Of a stretch of 64,000 nt of DNA, positions 8,599-17,660 are shown piece after piece (positions within the stretch are counted from its first letter, which is position 1; each line of letters starts with the position of its first letter). The notes beneath the pieces are model-generated. The model had not been told where the DNA came from. It did not search any database and saw only the letters and a list, made by a program, of their open reading frames with translations. The translations under genes and the position numbers were made by a program. Source of the DNA: Dryocola sp032000125 (GTDB taxonomy: Bacteria > Pseudomonadota > Gammaproteobacteria > Enterobacterales > Enterobacteriaceae); NCBI GenBank assembly GCA_032000125.1, contig DAMALH010000020.1, positions 1-64,000 of the forward strand, in the 5' to 3' direction.

Positions 8599-8629
8599 TA
8601 CAATTTGTTAACCTTTGTGATGTATATCA

Positions 8630-9787
8630 TTATCTTGCCGAACGTCGCTGCGATCCCCCCGCCGCGCGGGCGGTTAACTGTCGCCATAACCATTCAAGCG
8701 GCCCCTGGCGGAAATAGCGCAGCCAAAGCACGGAGAAAAGGATATTCACGGCCCACACCGCCGGGACAAAGGCCAGCAGTTGCAGGCGGTCAAACTTCAT
8801 AAACAGATTGAAGCGGAAGAACAGCGTGGTGCAAATCAGCGTTTGCAGCAGATAATTTGAAAGCGCCATGCGGCCAACGCAGGTGACGGCCGCCGCCAGA
8901 CGAAACTTTGAGAGCCACGGCCAGTAGCCAAACGCCAGCGCGGCATAGCCAACTGCCTGAAAAGGCGCGCTCAGCTCACGCGGCGCCTGGAGCAAAAAAG
9001 CGCACCAGCGGTAATCCCAGTTGAGGTGCCACTGGGCGTAAATGCCCGGCAGGTTTATCAGCATGCCCACCGCTATCAGCCATGCGCCGAGGCGGCGATA
9101 GTGGCGCAGGCTATACTGCCCTTTCAGCCAGCCGCTGCGCATCAGGGCGGCGCCCAGCAGCATCATCCCCGCCAGTTGCCAGCCATACTGCGCCCCCAGC
9201 GCCAGCAGGTTTGACGACAGCAGATCGACGCGGTTGCTGATGGCTTCCACGCCGCCGTTAACCTTCCAGAACCGTTCATACTGGAGATTTGCCGCATCCG
9301 GAACCCAGGAGCGGTTGGGCGCATCGCCGGAGATAAAACCAAGCAGCAGCAAAACGCCTACGCCCGTGAGATACAGCAGCGCGCCGGTATTGAACAATTG
9401 GCGCGTGCCCGGCGCATCGCGAATCATGCGCCAGCAAACCAGCCCGACCAGGCCGTAAGCCAGCAGGATATCGCCGTCCCACAGCAATAAAGCGTGCATA
9501 AAACCGAGCATTACGAGCAAAGTAAGGCGTGACTGGATCCAGCGTTTGCCGCGATGTAACAGCATCTGCAGACCCGCGCCGAACAGCAAAGCGAATAAGG
9601 TGAGGAATTTGACCTGGGCAAATAAGTCGAGAGCCGCCCATGTCCAGGCGTCGCTCAGAGAAACGGTTCCCGACCAGGCGGGATTAATATACGCCGCCTT
9701 CGGTAAACCGAAGGCCACGATATTCAGCAGCAGGATACCGAGAATAGCGACGCCCCGGACGAAATCGAGCGTAACGTTTCTCTCCAT
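8630..9787 (-). CDS. yeiB: YeiB, DUF418 inner membrane protein
   Basis: A 385-residue polytopic membrane protein with the family start (MERNVTLDFVRGVAILGILLLN) and a C-terminal DUF418 region (LRYFRQGPLEWLWRQLT). The N-terminal motif resembles heparan-alpha-glucosaminide/acyltransferase-type membrane proteins, but no function is established for YeiB. It starts 20 bases after folE and is almost certainly cotranscribed with it. Its 3' end overlaps part of the galS control region. Confidence 0.93.
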   Translation of the reverse strand: MERNVTLDFVRGVAILGILLLNIVAFGLPKAAYINPAWSGTVSLSDAWTWAALDLFAQVKFLTLFALLFGAGLQMLLHRGKRWIQSRLTLLVMLGFMHALLLWDGDILLAYGLVGLVCWRMIRDAPGTRQLFNTGALLYLTGVGVLLLLGFISGDAPNRSWVPDAANLQYERFWKVNGGVEAISNRVDLLSSNLLALGAQYGWQLAGMMLLGAALMRSGWLKGQYSLRHYRRLGAWLIAVGMLINLPGIYAQWHLNWDYRWCAFLLQAPRELSAPFQAVGYAALAFGYWPWLSKFRLAAAVTCVGRMALSNYLLQTLICTTLFFRFNLFMKFDRLQLLAFVPAVWAVNILFSVLWLRYFRQGPLEWLWRQLTARAAGGSQRRSAR

Positions 9788-9807
9788 CTTTCCTGCCTGC
9801 TTAAGGG

Positions 9808-10473
9808 TTAGCTATGACGAACGGCGCGCAGGAACTCCTGGCGTGTATTCTGGCTGGATTTGAACAAGCCGCCGAGCGACGTGGTAGTGGTGGCGCTGGT
9901 GGCATCCTGCACACCGCGTGCTTTCACACAATAATGGACCGCATCGATAGAAACCGCCACATTGTTGGTGCCGAGCAGCGATTGCAGCGCAATCAGGATT
10001 TGCTGCGTCAGACGCTCCTGAACCTGCGGACGCTGGGCAAAGAACTGCACGATGCGGTTGATTTTAGACAGGCCAATCACGGTATCTTTTGGGATATACG
10101 CAACCGTTGCTTTGCCATCAATGGTGACAAAATGGTGTTCGCAGGTGCTGGTCAGCGTGATGTCGCGCACCGTCACCATTTCATCAACCTTCATTTTGTT
10201 TTCAATGACGGTAATTTTCGGGAAGTTAGCGTAATCCAGGCCGGAGAAAATCTCATCGACATACATTTTAGCGATGCGATGCGGCGTTTCCATCAGGCTG
10301 TCGTCGCTCAGATCGAGGTTCAGCAACTGCATGATTTCCGACATATGTTCGGCAATCTCGCGTTTGCGGGTTTCATTATCCAGTTCACGCAACGGCGGAC
10401 GCAATGGCGTTTCCAGGCCGCGCGAAACCAAAGCCTCATGAACCAGAGCGGCTTCTTTACTGAGTGTAGACAT
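9808..10473 (-). CDS. folE: GTP cyclohydrolase I
   Basis: Catalyses the first step of tetrahydrofolate synthesis, GTP to 7,8-dihydroneopterin triphosphate plus formate. It is 221 residues and forms a decamer in E. coli. The zinc ligands are present in CEHH (Cys111, His114) and HYCVKARG. I chose the start at 10473 (MSTLSKEAALVHEAL) because AGGAG precedes it and it matches the E. coli start; an upstream in-frame ATG at 10521 would add 16 unrelated residues. It is followed by yeiB. Confidence 0.97.
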   Translation of the reverse strand: MSTLSKEAALVHEALVSRGLETPLRPPLRELDNETRKREIAEHMSEIMQLLNLDLSDDSLMETPHRIAKMYVDEIFSGLDYANFPKITVIENKMKVDEMVTVRDITLTSTCEHHFVTIDGKATVAYIPKDTVIGLSKINRIVQFFAQRPQVQERLTQQILIALQSLLGTNNVAVSIDAVHYCVKARGVQDATSATTTTSLGGLFKSSQNTRQEFLRAVRHS

Positions 10474-10728
10474 GCTGTTTTCTCCTGCAGGTGTGGCTGA
10501 CCTCTGCCCTACGTGGGACAAAGTGTGCGCTCATTGTGCGGGAGCGCGTCCGCATAATCCAGTAGGCAAAGAATAATTATTGCAATCGTTCCAGGCTTAT
10601 AACTTGCCCCATACTAAAAAAGCGCCGAAACAGGGTTCCCTAAAAATTAACCGGCAGATCAATTCATTGATTTTCCTGTTAATCCCACAGAAGAGAAAAA
10701 CCACGCTTTTTCTTTATTAATAAAACAG

Positions 10729-11853
10729 TCAGGACCTTTTCCAGACCAGGCCGCCGCCAACGATTAACGCGACGCCTGCGACATAAAGCGCAGGATCAAG
10801 CCGATGCGTTAAGGCGGTAGATAACGCCGACAGCGCAGGGCCGACCAGCTGCCCGACGGCGTAGCCCGTGGTTAACAGCCCGGCCAGATAGCGCGTGTGC
10901 TGCGGCGCCATTTCACGGCCATACTGCAGGGAAAGCTGTACCGCACATAAAAAACCGCCGCCTACCAGCAGCGCGCCCAGCACCAGGCCCGTCATGCCTG
11001 GAATAAGCGCCGGGGCAAAAACCCCCAGTGCCTGTAGCCACAGCACCACCGCCAACCGCTGGTTGCTTTGCAGCATCTGGCGCGTGGCGATGCCGAGCAG
11101 TATGCCTACTACCGCCGCGCCGCCGAATACCGGCCAGACAAACTGGGCAAATAAGCTGTCCGGGAAGCGGGCGCTCGCCATTTGCGATAAAAAGGTGGCG
11201 GGCAGAATATAACCGAAGCCCGCAAGGCTGTAGCTCCAGACCAGCCGTTTAAGCGGCGCGTTCAGCACCAGCGGTTCCGGTGCCGTTTCCGGGCGATGGA
11301 GTTCGCCTTTGCGCGGTAGATTGCGGGCGATAAGCAGGACGAAAACGAGCGCCAGCATTCCGTAAAGCAGCCAGGCTTCGCTCGCATCCAGCCGGAGGCT
11401 GTGAATGCCAACCGCCAGTAGTCCGCTGATAAATATTCCGGCCCCCGGCCCGGCAAACACCGCGGCGCTCAGGCCAGGCTTGCCGAGGTACGCCAGTTGT
11501 TCATTGCTCCATGCCGCAATCAGCACCATCGCCCAGCCGCTTGCCCAGCCAAGCAGAAAACGAATCACCGCATGCCAGAGCGCCGAATCAACGGCGGCTG
11601 AAAGCAGCGTCAGGATCACCGCTCCCCACACGCCAACCAGCAAACGCAGCTCCACGCGCTGCCGGGCGCGCATGGCATCCCAGGCCCCGGCGAGATAGCC
11701 CAGGTAGTTTATGGCGGCCACCAGGCCCGCGCCCGTTAAGGTGAGCTGGCCTTCGCTTATCATCAGCGGTACCTGCGGCGTAAAGGCAAAACGACCAATG
11801 CCCATCGCCACCACCAGCACCAGAAAACCCGTTAACGCGATACGTAGCGCCAC
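10729..11853 (-). CDS. YbfB/YjiJ-family MFS transporter
   Basis: A 374-residue, roughly 12-helix membrane protein of the MFS_4/YbfB-YjiJ group. The N-terminal MGIGRFAFTPQVPLM segment is characteristic of that group. Members are putative exporters without defined substrates. I set the start at a GTG (11853) preceded by GAGG at 5-nt spacing, giving MALRIALTGFLVLVVAMGIG. An ATG at 11898 would add 15 polar residues, and an ATG at 12300 would run into the divergent yeiG gene and is unlikely. It sits between folE and yeiG, where K-12 has no such gene, so it looks like a lineage-specific insertion. Confidence 0.8.
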   Translation of the reverse strand: MALRIALTGFLVLVVAMGIGRFAFTPQVPLMISEGQLTLTGAGLVAAINYLGYLAGAWDAMRARQRVELRLLVGVWGAVILTLLSAAVDSALWHAVIRFLLGWASGWAMVLIAAWSNEQLAYLGKPGLSAAVFAGPGAGIFISGLLAVGIHSLRLDASEAWLLYGMLALVFVLLIARNLPRKGELHRPETAPEPLVLNAPLKRLVWSYSLAGFGYILPATFLSQMASARFPDSLFAQFVWPVFGGAAVVGILLGIATRQMLQSNQRLAVVLWLQALGVFAPALIPGMTGLVLGALLVGGGFLCAVQLSLQYGREMAPQHTRYLAGLLTTGYAVGQLVGPALSALSTALTHRLDPALYVAGVALIVGGGLVWKRS

Positions 11854-11961
11854 ATCGACCTCAATTGTTACAATATCGTTGTCAGCATGATGCAGCATGA
11901 CTAGACTGGGGTGAAGTGAAAGTTGTTCATTGATAGTGAAGATAATTAAGGAAATGTCCTG

Positions 11962-12795
11962 ATGGAACTCCTCGAAGAACACCGATGTTTTGAAGGCTGG
12001 CAGCAGCGCTGGCGTCATGACTCTGCGGTACTCAACTGCGCTATGACGTTCAGTATTTTTCTGCCTCCGCCGCGCACCACTCCCCCGCCCGTTCTGTACT
12101 GGCTGTCCGGATTGACCTGTAACGACGAGAACTTCACCACCAAAGCCTGCGCCCAGCGCGTAGCGGCGGAGCTGGGCGTGGTACTGGTGATGCCGGATAC
12201 CAGCCCGCGTGGCGAGAAGGTGCCAAATGACGAAAGTTACGATCTGGGCCAGGGCGCAGGCTTTTACCTCAACGCGACCCAGCAGCCGTGGGCCGGGCAT
12301 TTTCGCATGTACGACTACATTCGCGACGAGCTGCCGGCCTTAATCGCCGACAATTTCAGCATCAGCGAAAAGGCGTCGATCTTCGGGCATTCGATGGGCG
12401 GGCACGGCGCGTTAAGCATCGCGCTGAAAAACCCTGGCCGCTTCCGTTCCGTTTCCGCCTTTGCGCCAATTGTGAACCCAAGCCGCGTGCCCTGGGGGCA
12501 AAAAGCGTTTACCGCCTACCTGGGTACGAACGAAAGCCAGTGGCAGGCCTGGGATAGCTGCTGTTTGCTGATGGCGGCAGATCCGGCAGACGCGCTGCCA
12601 ACGCTTATCGATCAGGGCGATGCGGATCAGTTCCTGGCCGATCAGCTGCAGCCCGCGCAGTTTGCGGAAGCGGCAAGGCAAAAAAACTGGCCGCTAACCC
12701 TGCGCGTGCAGCCGGGCTATGACCACAGCTATTACTTTATCGCCTCGTTTGTGGAAGACCATTTGCGATTCCATGCGGAACATCTGCTGAAATAG
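11962..12795 (+). CDS. yeiG: S-formylglutathione hydrolase YeiG
   Basis: Hydrolyses S-formylglutathione to formate and glutathione, the last step of glutathione-dependent formaldehyde detoxification. It is a 277-residue cytoplasmic alpha/beta hydrolase (esterase D family). The nucleophile is Ser144 in GHSMGGHG, with the acid in the IDQGDADQF region and the catalytic His in GYDHSYYF. Length and sequence match E. coli YeiG, the promiscuous paralogue of FrmB. The FrmA partner is not in this window. It is divergent from the MFS gene. Confidence 0.95.
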   Translation: MELLEEHRCFEGWQQRWRHDSAVLNCAMTFSIFLPPPRTTPPPVLYWLSGLTCNDENFTTKACAQRVAAELGVVLVMPDTSPRGEKVPNDESYDLGQGAGFYLNATQQPWAGHFRMYDYIRDELPALIADNFSISEKASIFGHSMGGHGALSIALKNPGRFRSVSAFAPIVNPSRVPWGQKAFTAYLGTNESQWQAWDSCCLLMAADPADALPTLIDQGDADQFLADQLQPAQFAEAARQKNWPLTLRVQPGYDHSYYFIASFVEDHLRFHAEHLLK

Positions 12796-12870
12796 CATCA
12801 GGCGGGGCTCGCCCCGCCGTTTAATCCCCTCCTGGATCTGTTCACCATTAGCTAATCCCCACCCACCAAA

Positions 12871-12889
12871 GAAAATGATAATTACTATC
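12871..12889. promoter_or_regulatory. Fur box upstream of the TonB-dependent receptor
   Basis: The 19-bp sequence agrees with the Fur consensus (GATAATGATAATCATTATC) at 16 positions by my count. It lies about 140 bases upstream of the receptor start, so iron-dependent repression is expected. Confidence 0.75.
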
Positions 12890-13030
12890 ATTCGTGTTTA
12901 CAAAATATAATTATTTTGTACAATTCCCTCCGGTTCTCCATCACTAAGAAACTTTAGAAGACAAAGATATACACAATTATTACCGGGTTATTTCCGATGG
13001 AGCCTTTTCTCAACACATGGAGTGGAAAGC

Positions 13031-14989
13031 ATGGCTACACCTCGCATCAAACTTATCGCCGCACTTGTTTGCACAGCAACTGCACCTTCCCTTGTTCTGG
13101 CAGATACGCAAGACACGCTGGTGGTGACTGCGACCGGCTTTGAACAAAAAATACAGAATGCGCCAGCCTCAATCTCCGTCATAAGCAAACAGCAAATTGA
13201 AGATAAAGCCTATCGTGATGTCACCGACGCCCTAAAAGACGTGCCCGGCGTTGTGGTGACCGGCGGCGGCAGCAGCAGCGATATCAGCATTCGCGGCATG
13301 TCTTCCCAGTACACGCTGTTTTTAATTGACGGTAAGCGTATCAGCACGCGCGGCACCCGCCCCAACAGCGATAATGCCGGGATTGAGCAGGGCTGGATGC
13401 CGCCGCTTGAATCGATCGAACGTATTGAGGTTATTCGCGGTCCTATGTCCTCCCTGTACGGCTCCGATGCGATGGGCGGCGTGATCAACGTTATTACTAA
13501 AAAAACCTCCAATACCCGCGGATGGGCAGGCTCCCTGCACGGCGATGCAACCTTCCAGGAAAATAACGATTCCGGCGATATATTCCAGACGAACTTCCAG
13601 GCCGCGGGCCCGCTCATTGAAGGTTTGCTGGGCGCCAAAGTGTCGGGCTTACTCTCACGCCGGGCGGAAGACAGAATCCTTAACGGCTATAACGAACAGA
13701 AAATGCGTAACGGTTCGGTAGGCCTGAACCTTACGCCGGATGATAAAAACGATTTCGACCTTGATATCTCGCGGGAACTCCAGGATCGCAACAGCACGCC
13801 GGGTGAGTCCGCCGCGGTGGGACGGGATAAAAGTGAAAGCCGCTATGAGCACACAACCTACGCCCTTACCCACCACGGCTACTATGAAGATTTCAATACC
13901 ACAAGCTACGTCCAGCAGGAAAAAACCAGCAATCCCGGACGTGACATGAAGTCATACAACACCATATTCAATAACCAGAACCAGCTTTTCCTGGGCGATC
14001 ACACGCTAACGCTCGGCGGGCAGTACAAGTATGAAAAGCTCAGGGACGACGGCAACCAGCTTGAAGCCGCACAGGGCCTCAACAAGTTAACGCGCTGGAG
14101 CTGGGCACTGTTCAGCGAGGACGAATGGGCAATGACCGATAGCTTCACGCTGACGGGCGGCCTGCGCATGGATAAAGACGAAAACTACGGCACTCACTGG
14201 ACGCCGCGCGGCTACGGCGTCTGGCACCTTGCTGACCAGTGGACGTTAAAAGGCGGCGTGTCTGCGGGTTACCGCTCGCCGGATTTACGCCAGTCCTCGG
14301 CCAATTGGGGACAGGTGACCGGGGGCGGCCGCCTGGATGGGATCATCGTTGGTAACCCGGACCTCAAGCCTGAAAAAAGCCTGAGCGAGGAAATTGCACT
14401 CCTGTGGGATAACAACGATAACCTCAACGCAGGCGTTACGCTGTTTAATACTGATTTTAAAGACAAAATCACCGAAGTGCGCCGCTGCAGCAGCAGTGCG
14501 GATCCGGCGTGCCGTATCGGCAATCATAGCTATGATTTCGTCAGCGACAGGGTGAACGTGGATAAGGCCAACATGCGCGGCGTGGAATCCACATTTGGCT
14601 GGAAGATAACGCAAACGCTGAATCTTACCAGCAACTATACCTATACGGAGTCAGAGCAAAAGAGCGGGCAATTCTCCGGCAAGCCGCTGAACAAAATGCC
14701 TAAACATATGTTCAACTCAACGCTTGACTGGCAGGCCACGCCGGACGTTGGTTTCTGGAGCCGTTTGAACCTGCGCGGGAAAACCTCGGAATACCTGAGC
14801 AGAACCTCAATGGCGCAGGGTACGCCTTCCTACACGCTGGTAGACGTCGGGCTGCGGTATCACGCAAACAAAGCGATGACGGTAACGGCAGGGGTTTACA
14901 ACGTCTTTGATAAAACTATCGATTACGCCACCTACGACACCATCCTGGACGGGCGTCGTTATACGCTGGGGTTAACCTATAACTTTTAA
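13031..14989 (+). CDS. TonB-dependent catecholate-type siderophore receptor (IrgA/CirA-like)
   Basis: An outer membrane receptor of 652 residues. A signal peptide (about residues 1-24, ending LVLA) is followed by the TonB box DTLVVTATG, a plug domain with VIRGPMSSLYGSDAMGGVINVITKK, and a 22-strand-type barrel ending in an aromatic residue (YTLGLTYNF). It sits exactly where K-12 has cirA, between yeiG and lysP. Its plug (DVTDALKDVPGVVVTGGG, RPNSDNAGIEQGWMPPLE) looks closer to Vibrio IrgA-type enterobactin receptors than to CirA, so I leave the symbol blank. The ATG at 13031 has a GGAG eight bases upstream. A Fur box precedes it. Confidence 0.9.
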   Translation: MATPRIKLIAALVCTATAPSLVLADTQDTLVVTATGFEQKIQNAPASISVISKQQIEDKAYRDVTDALKDVPGVVVTGGGSSSDISIRGMSSQYTLFLIDGKRISTRGTRPNSDNAGIEQGWMPPLESIERIEVIRGPMSSLYGSDAMGGVINVITKKTSNTRGWAGSLHGDATFQENNDSGDIFQTNFQAAGPLIEGLLGAKVSGLLSRRAEDRILNGYNEQKMRNGSVGLNLTPDDKNDFDLDISRELQDRNSTPGESAAVGRDKSESRYEHTTYALTHHGYYEDFNTTSYVQQEKTSNPGRDMKSYNTIFNNQNQLFLGDHTLTLGGQYKYEKLRDDGNQLEAAQGLNKLTRWSWALFSEDEWAMTDSFTLTGGLRMDKDENYGTHWTPRGYGVWHLADQWTLKGGVSAGYRSPDLRQSSANWGQVTGGGRLDGIIVGNPDLKPEKSLSEEIALLWDNNDNLNAGVTLFNTDFKDKITEVRRCSSSADPACRIGNHSYDFVSDRVNVDKANMRGVESTFGWKITQTLNLTSNYTYTESEQKSGQFSGKPLNKMPKHMFNSTLDWQATPDVGFWSRLNLRGKTSEYLSRTSMAQGTPSYTLVDVGLRYHANKAMTVTAGVYNVFDKTIDYATYDTILDGRRYTLGLTYNF

Positions 14990-15022
14990 CCGCTGAACCC
15001 CAGGGTTAATCCCAGGCAAAAA

Positions 15023-15045
15023 AAGGGCGCGATTATCGCGCCCTT
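15023..15045 (-). terminator. lysP terminator, between convergent receptor gene and lysP
   Basis: An 11-bp stem (AAGGGCGCGAT / ATCGCGCCCTT). On the minus strand it is followed by a run of seven T, so it terminates lysP well. On the plus strand the tail is poor, but the hairpin may also end the receptor message. Confidence 0.85.
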
Positions 15046-15059
15046 AATGCATCTTCAGC

Positions 15060-16529
15060 TTATTTCTTACTGCTCGCCGGGAAAGTCATTTCGCTGTACT
15101 TCACAAAACGGCTGCCCTTTGTCAGCCTGTAGCCGAACCAGATAACCAGGAACAGCGGGATACCGATGTAGGTTGCGGTTACCCCGCCCCAGTCGATGGT
15201 ATCAGCCAGAAACGCCTCGTAGTTCTGACCCAGCGTGATGATTAAACACAGCACGAAAGCAAAGATCGGCCCAAGCGGGAAGAAGCCTGAAACGTAAGGC
15301 AGATCGTTAATATCGAAGCCTTGTTTGACATAGCCACGGCGGAAACGGTAATGGCTGATGGCGATACCCAGCCAGGCGATAAAGCCGGTCATGCCTGACG
15401 TATTAAGCAGCCACAGATAAACGGTCTGGTTACCAAACATCGAAGTCAGGAAGCACAGCGCCGCGATCACCGTCGTTGCATACAGCGCGTTACGCGGCAC
15501 GCCGCCTTTAGAAAGCTTCGAGAAAATACGCGGCGCTTTACCATCGCAGGCCAGGGTGTAGAGCATACGGGTGGACGCATACATGCCGGAGTTCCCCGCG
15601 GAGAGAACCGCCGTCAGGATAACCGCGTTCATAATGGCCGCCGCAGACAGCAGCCCCGCGTGCTCAAAGACCAGCGTGAACGGGCTGACGCCGATATCCT
15701 TCACGTCGTTACGCAGCAGGCTCGGATCGGTATAAGGAATGATTAGGCTAATAATCAGGATCGCGAAAACATAGAACAGCAGAATACGCCAGAAAACCTG
15801 CCGCACGGCACGCGGAATATTCTTGCCGGGATCTTCAGATTCACCCGCCGCCACGCCGATAAGCTCGGTGCCCTGGAAAGAGAAGCCAACGATCATCGCC
15901 ACGCCAATCATCGCCGAGAACCCGCCGGCAAACGGCGCATCGCCAATCGTCCAGTTGCTCCAGCCCGCGGGCTCTGCTCCTTTAAAGATGCCAACGATCA
16001 TCATCACGCCAACGATGATAAAGATAATCACGGTGGTGACTTTAATCAGCGAGAACCAGTATTCCGCCTCGCCAAAGCCCTTCACGGAAATGTAGTTAAG
16101 CAGGAACATGATGCCGAGGAACAGCGCGCTCCAGATCCAGCCGGGGGTGTCCGGGAACCAGTAGTTCATCACCAGCTGCGAGGCGACGAGGTCAACGGCG
16201 ATGGTCACCGCCCAGTTGTACCAGTAGTTCCAGCCCAGCGCGAAACCAAAGCCTTCTTCAACGTATTGCTGACCGTAGGTCGCAAAAGAGCCGGAAACGG
16301 GCATATAAGCGGCAAGCTCACCCAGGCTTGTCATCAGGAAATACACCATCAGACCAATCAGCATATACGACAGCAGCGCGCCGCCTGGGCCCGCCTGAGA
16401 AATGGTCGCACCGGATGCGACGAAAAGACCCGTACCGATAGAACCGCCAATGGCGATCATCGTCAGGTGGCGCGCTTTCAGCTCACGACGTAAGGCAGGC
16501 GCTTGTGTGGTTTTATCTTGAGAAACCAT
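15060..16529 (-). CDS. lysP: LysP, lysine-specific permease
   Basis: A 489-residue, 12-helix APC-family permease that imports L-lysine by proton symport. In E. coli it also holds the acid sensor CadC inactive when lysine is low. The helix 1 motif IAIGGSIGTGLFVASG, the amphipathic loop and the C-terminal cytoplasmic tail (RFVKYSEMTFPASSKK) are intact. Length and sequence match E. coli LysP. It is a single-gene unit with its own terminator. Confidence 0.95.
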   Translation of the reverse strand: MVSQDKTTQAPALRRELKARHLTMIAIGGSIGTGLFVASGATISQAGPGGALLSYMLIGLMVYFLMTSLGELAAYMPVSGSFATYGQQYVEEGFGFALGWNYWYNWAVTIAVDLVASQLVMNYWFPDTPGWIWSALFLGIMFLLNYISVKGFGEAEYWFSLIKVTTVIIFIIVGVMMIVGIFKGAEPAGWSNWTIGDAPFAGGFSAMIGVAMIVGFSFQGTELIGVAAGESEDPGKNIPRAVRQVFWRILLFYVFAILIISLIIPYTDPSLLRNDVKDIGVSPFTLVFEHAGLLSAAAIMNAVILTAVLSAGNSGMYASTRMLYTLACDGKAPRIFSKLSKGGVPRNALYATTVIAALCFLTSMFGNQTVYLWLLNTSGMTGFIAWLGIAISHYRFRRGYVKQGFDINDLPYVSGFFPLGPIFAFVLCLIITLGQNYEAFLADTIDWGGVTATYIGIPLFLVIWFGYRLTKGSRFVKYSEMTFPASSKK

Positions 16530-16657
16530 AGAAAATTGCGGTCCTTCGAAAAAATGAGGCGCGATTGTAACAAAACCACCTCATTCATATAGCAGAAATG
16601 CCGGGTTATAAGAGAGCTTCATGATCGCGGCTGGATTATAAGTAACGGACCTGTGGC

Positions 16658-17557
16658 TCAGGATCGATCGCGATGTAAATCGGCTGTTTCCTGCGCTTTG
16701 CTGTAACCCAGAAAACGCTGCAGGGCTTTGGAGATATGCTTTTGCCGGTGGTGAATACGGTACAAGGTGCGCACCAGGCGCGGTAACGGCACGGCAACTT
16801 CTACCAGCGAGCCGGTTTCAAGCTGCTCTTCAATAACCCTGCGCGACAGGCAGCTAATCCCCAGCCCGTGACGGACGGCATGCTTAATAGCTTCTGAATT
16901 GCCTAATTCCATGCCCAGATGGAACTGCGGCAGATGCGACAGCAGAAGATAGTCGACGATTTCACGCGTGCCCGACCCTTTTTCACGCAGGATCCACTGC
17001 TGGGCGGCGAGAGACTCAAGGGTGACAGGCTGCGTGAGCAGCTGTGCAGAAGGCGAGGCGAACACCACCAGCTCGTCTTCGAGCCAGGGTTCGGTTACCA
17101 GCTCCGTCATATGGCTGGGGCCTTCGATAAGCCCGATATCCACGCGAAAATCGGCCACGGCGTTAATCACGTCCTGGCTGTTGCCAACGCTCATCTCCAG
17201 CGGCAAATTCGGGAAGTCACGGCGGTAGCGGGCGATTATCTCAGGCAAAATGTAGTTGCCGATGGTGCTGCTGGCGTATACGCGGATAGCGCCGTTCTCT
17301 TCCCGGAATAGCTGTTCTATTTCGCCGGCCTGTTCCAGCAGCCCTACCACGCGCGGATAAAGCAAACGCCCGTGCTCATTGATGACCAGCCTCTTGCCCA
17401 CGCGGTCAAAAAGCTGAACGCCAAGCTGGCCTTCCAGATCCGCAAGTGCCGCGCTCACCGCCGACTGCGACAGCGCAAGCATCTGCGAGGCCTGGGTAGT
17501 GGAGCCGCTTTTTAAGACTTCAGCGAAGACTTCAAGCTGCCGTAAGGTGATGTGCAT
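16658..17557 (-). CDS. yeiE: YeiE, LysR-family regulator
   Basis: A transcription factor of 299 residues. The N-terminal winged helix-turn-helix is at about residues 4-62 (LRQLEVFAEVLKSGSTTQAS, LALSQSAVSAALADLE), followed by a substrate-binding domain. I chose MHITLRQ at 17557, the family start; the ATG 18 bases upstream adds MIRRVS. It is divergent from yeiH with a 103-bp shared control region, the classic LysR arrangement, which suggests it controls yeiH. YeiE has been linked to sulfite response in Cronobacter and to lysP in E. coli; I recall both only in outline. Confidence 0.92.
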   Translation of the reverse strand: MHITLRQLEVFAEVLKSGSTTQASQMLALSQSAVSAALADLEGQLGVQLFDRVGKRLVINEHGRLLYPRVVGLLEQAGEIEQLFREENGAIRVYASSTIGNYILPEIIARYRRDFPNLPLEMSVGNSQDVINAVADFRVDIGLIEGPSHMTELVTEPWLEDELVVFASPSAQLLTQPVTLESLAAQQWILREKGSGTREIVDYLLLSHLPQFHLGMELGNSEAIKHAVRHGLGISCLSRRVIEEQLETGSLVEVAVPLPRLVRTLYRIHHRQKHISKALQRFLGYSKAQETADLHRDRS

Positions 17558-17660
17558 AGAAACCCGTCTTATCACTTATTCAGATTGGTTATAAATATAT
17601 AATCAATTTTATTTTTAAGCCAGCCGGTCTTAACCTTAAGCCAACACACAGGAGAAGGCT
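17558..17660. promoter_or_regulatory. yeiE/yeiH divergent control region
   Basis: A 103-bp AT-rich segment between divergent yeiE and yeiH that must hold both promoters. TTATAAATATATAATC at 17589-17604 is a partial dyad of the T-N11-A kind used by LysR regulators. The exact site is not resolved by eye. Confidence 0.4.

Noticed and set aside
10729..12300. 523-residue version of the MFS protein
   Set aside because: Its first 140 or so residues overlap divergent yeiG and lack membrane character; the real protein begins at the first helix.
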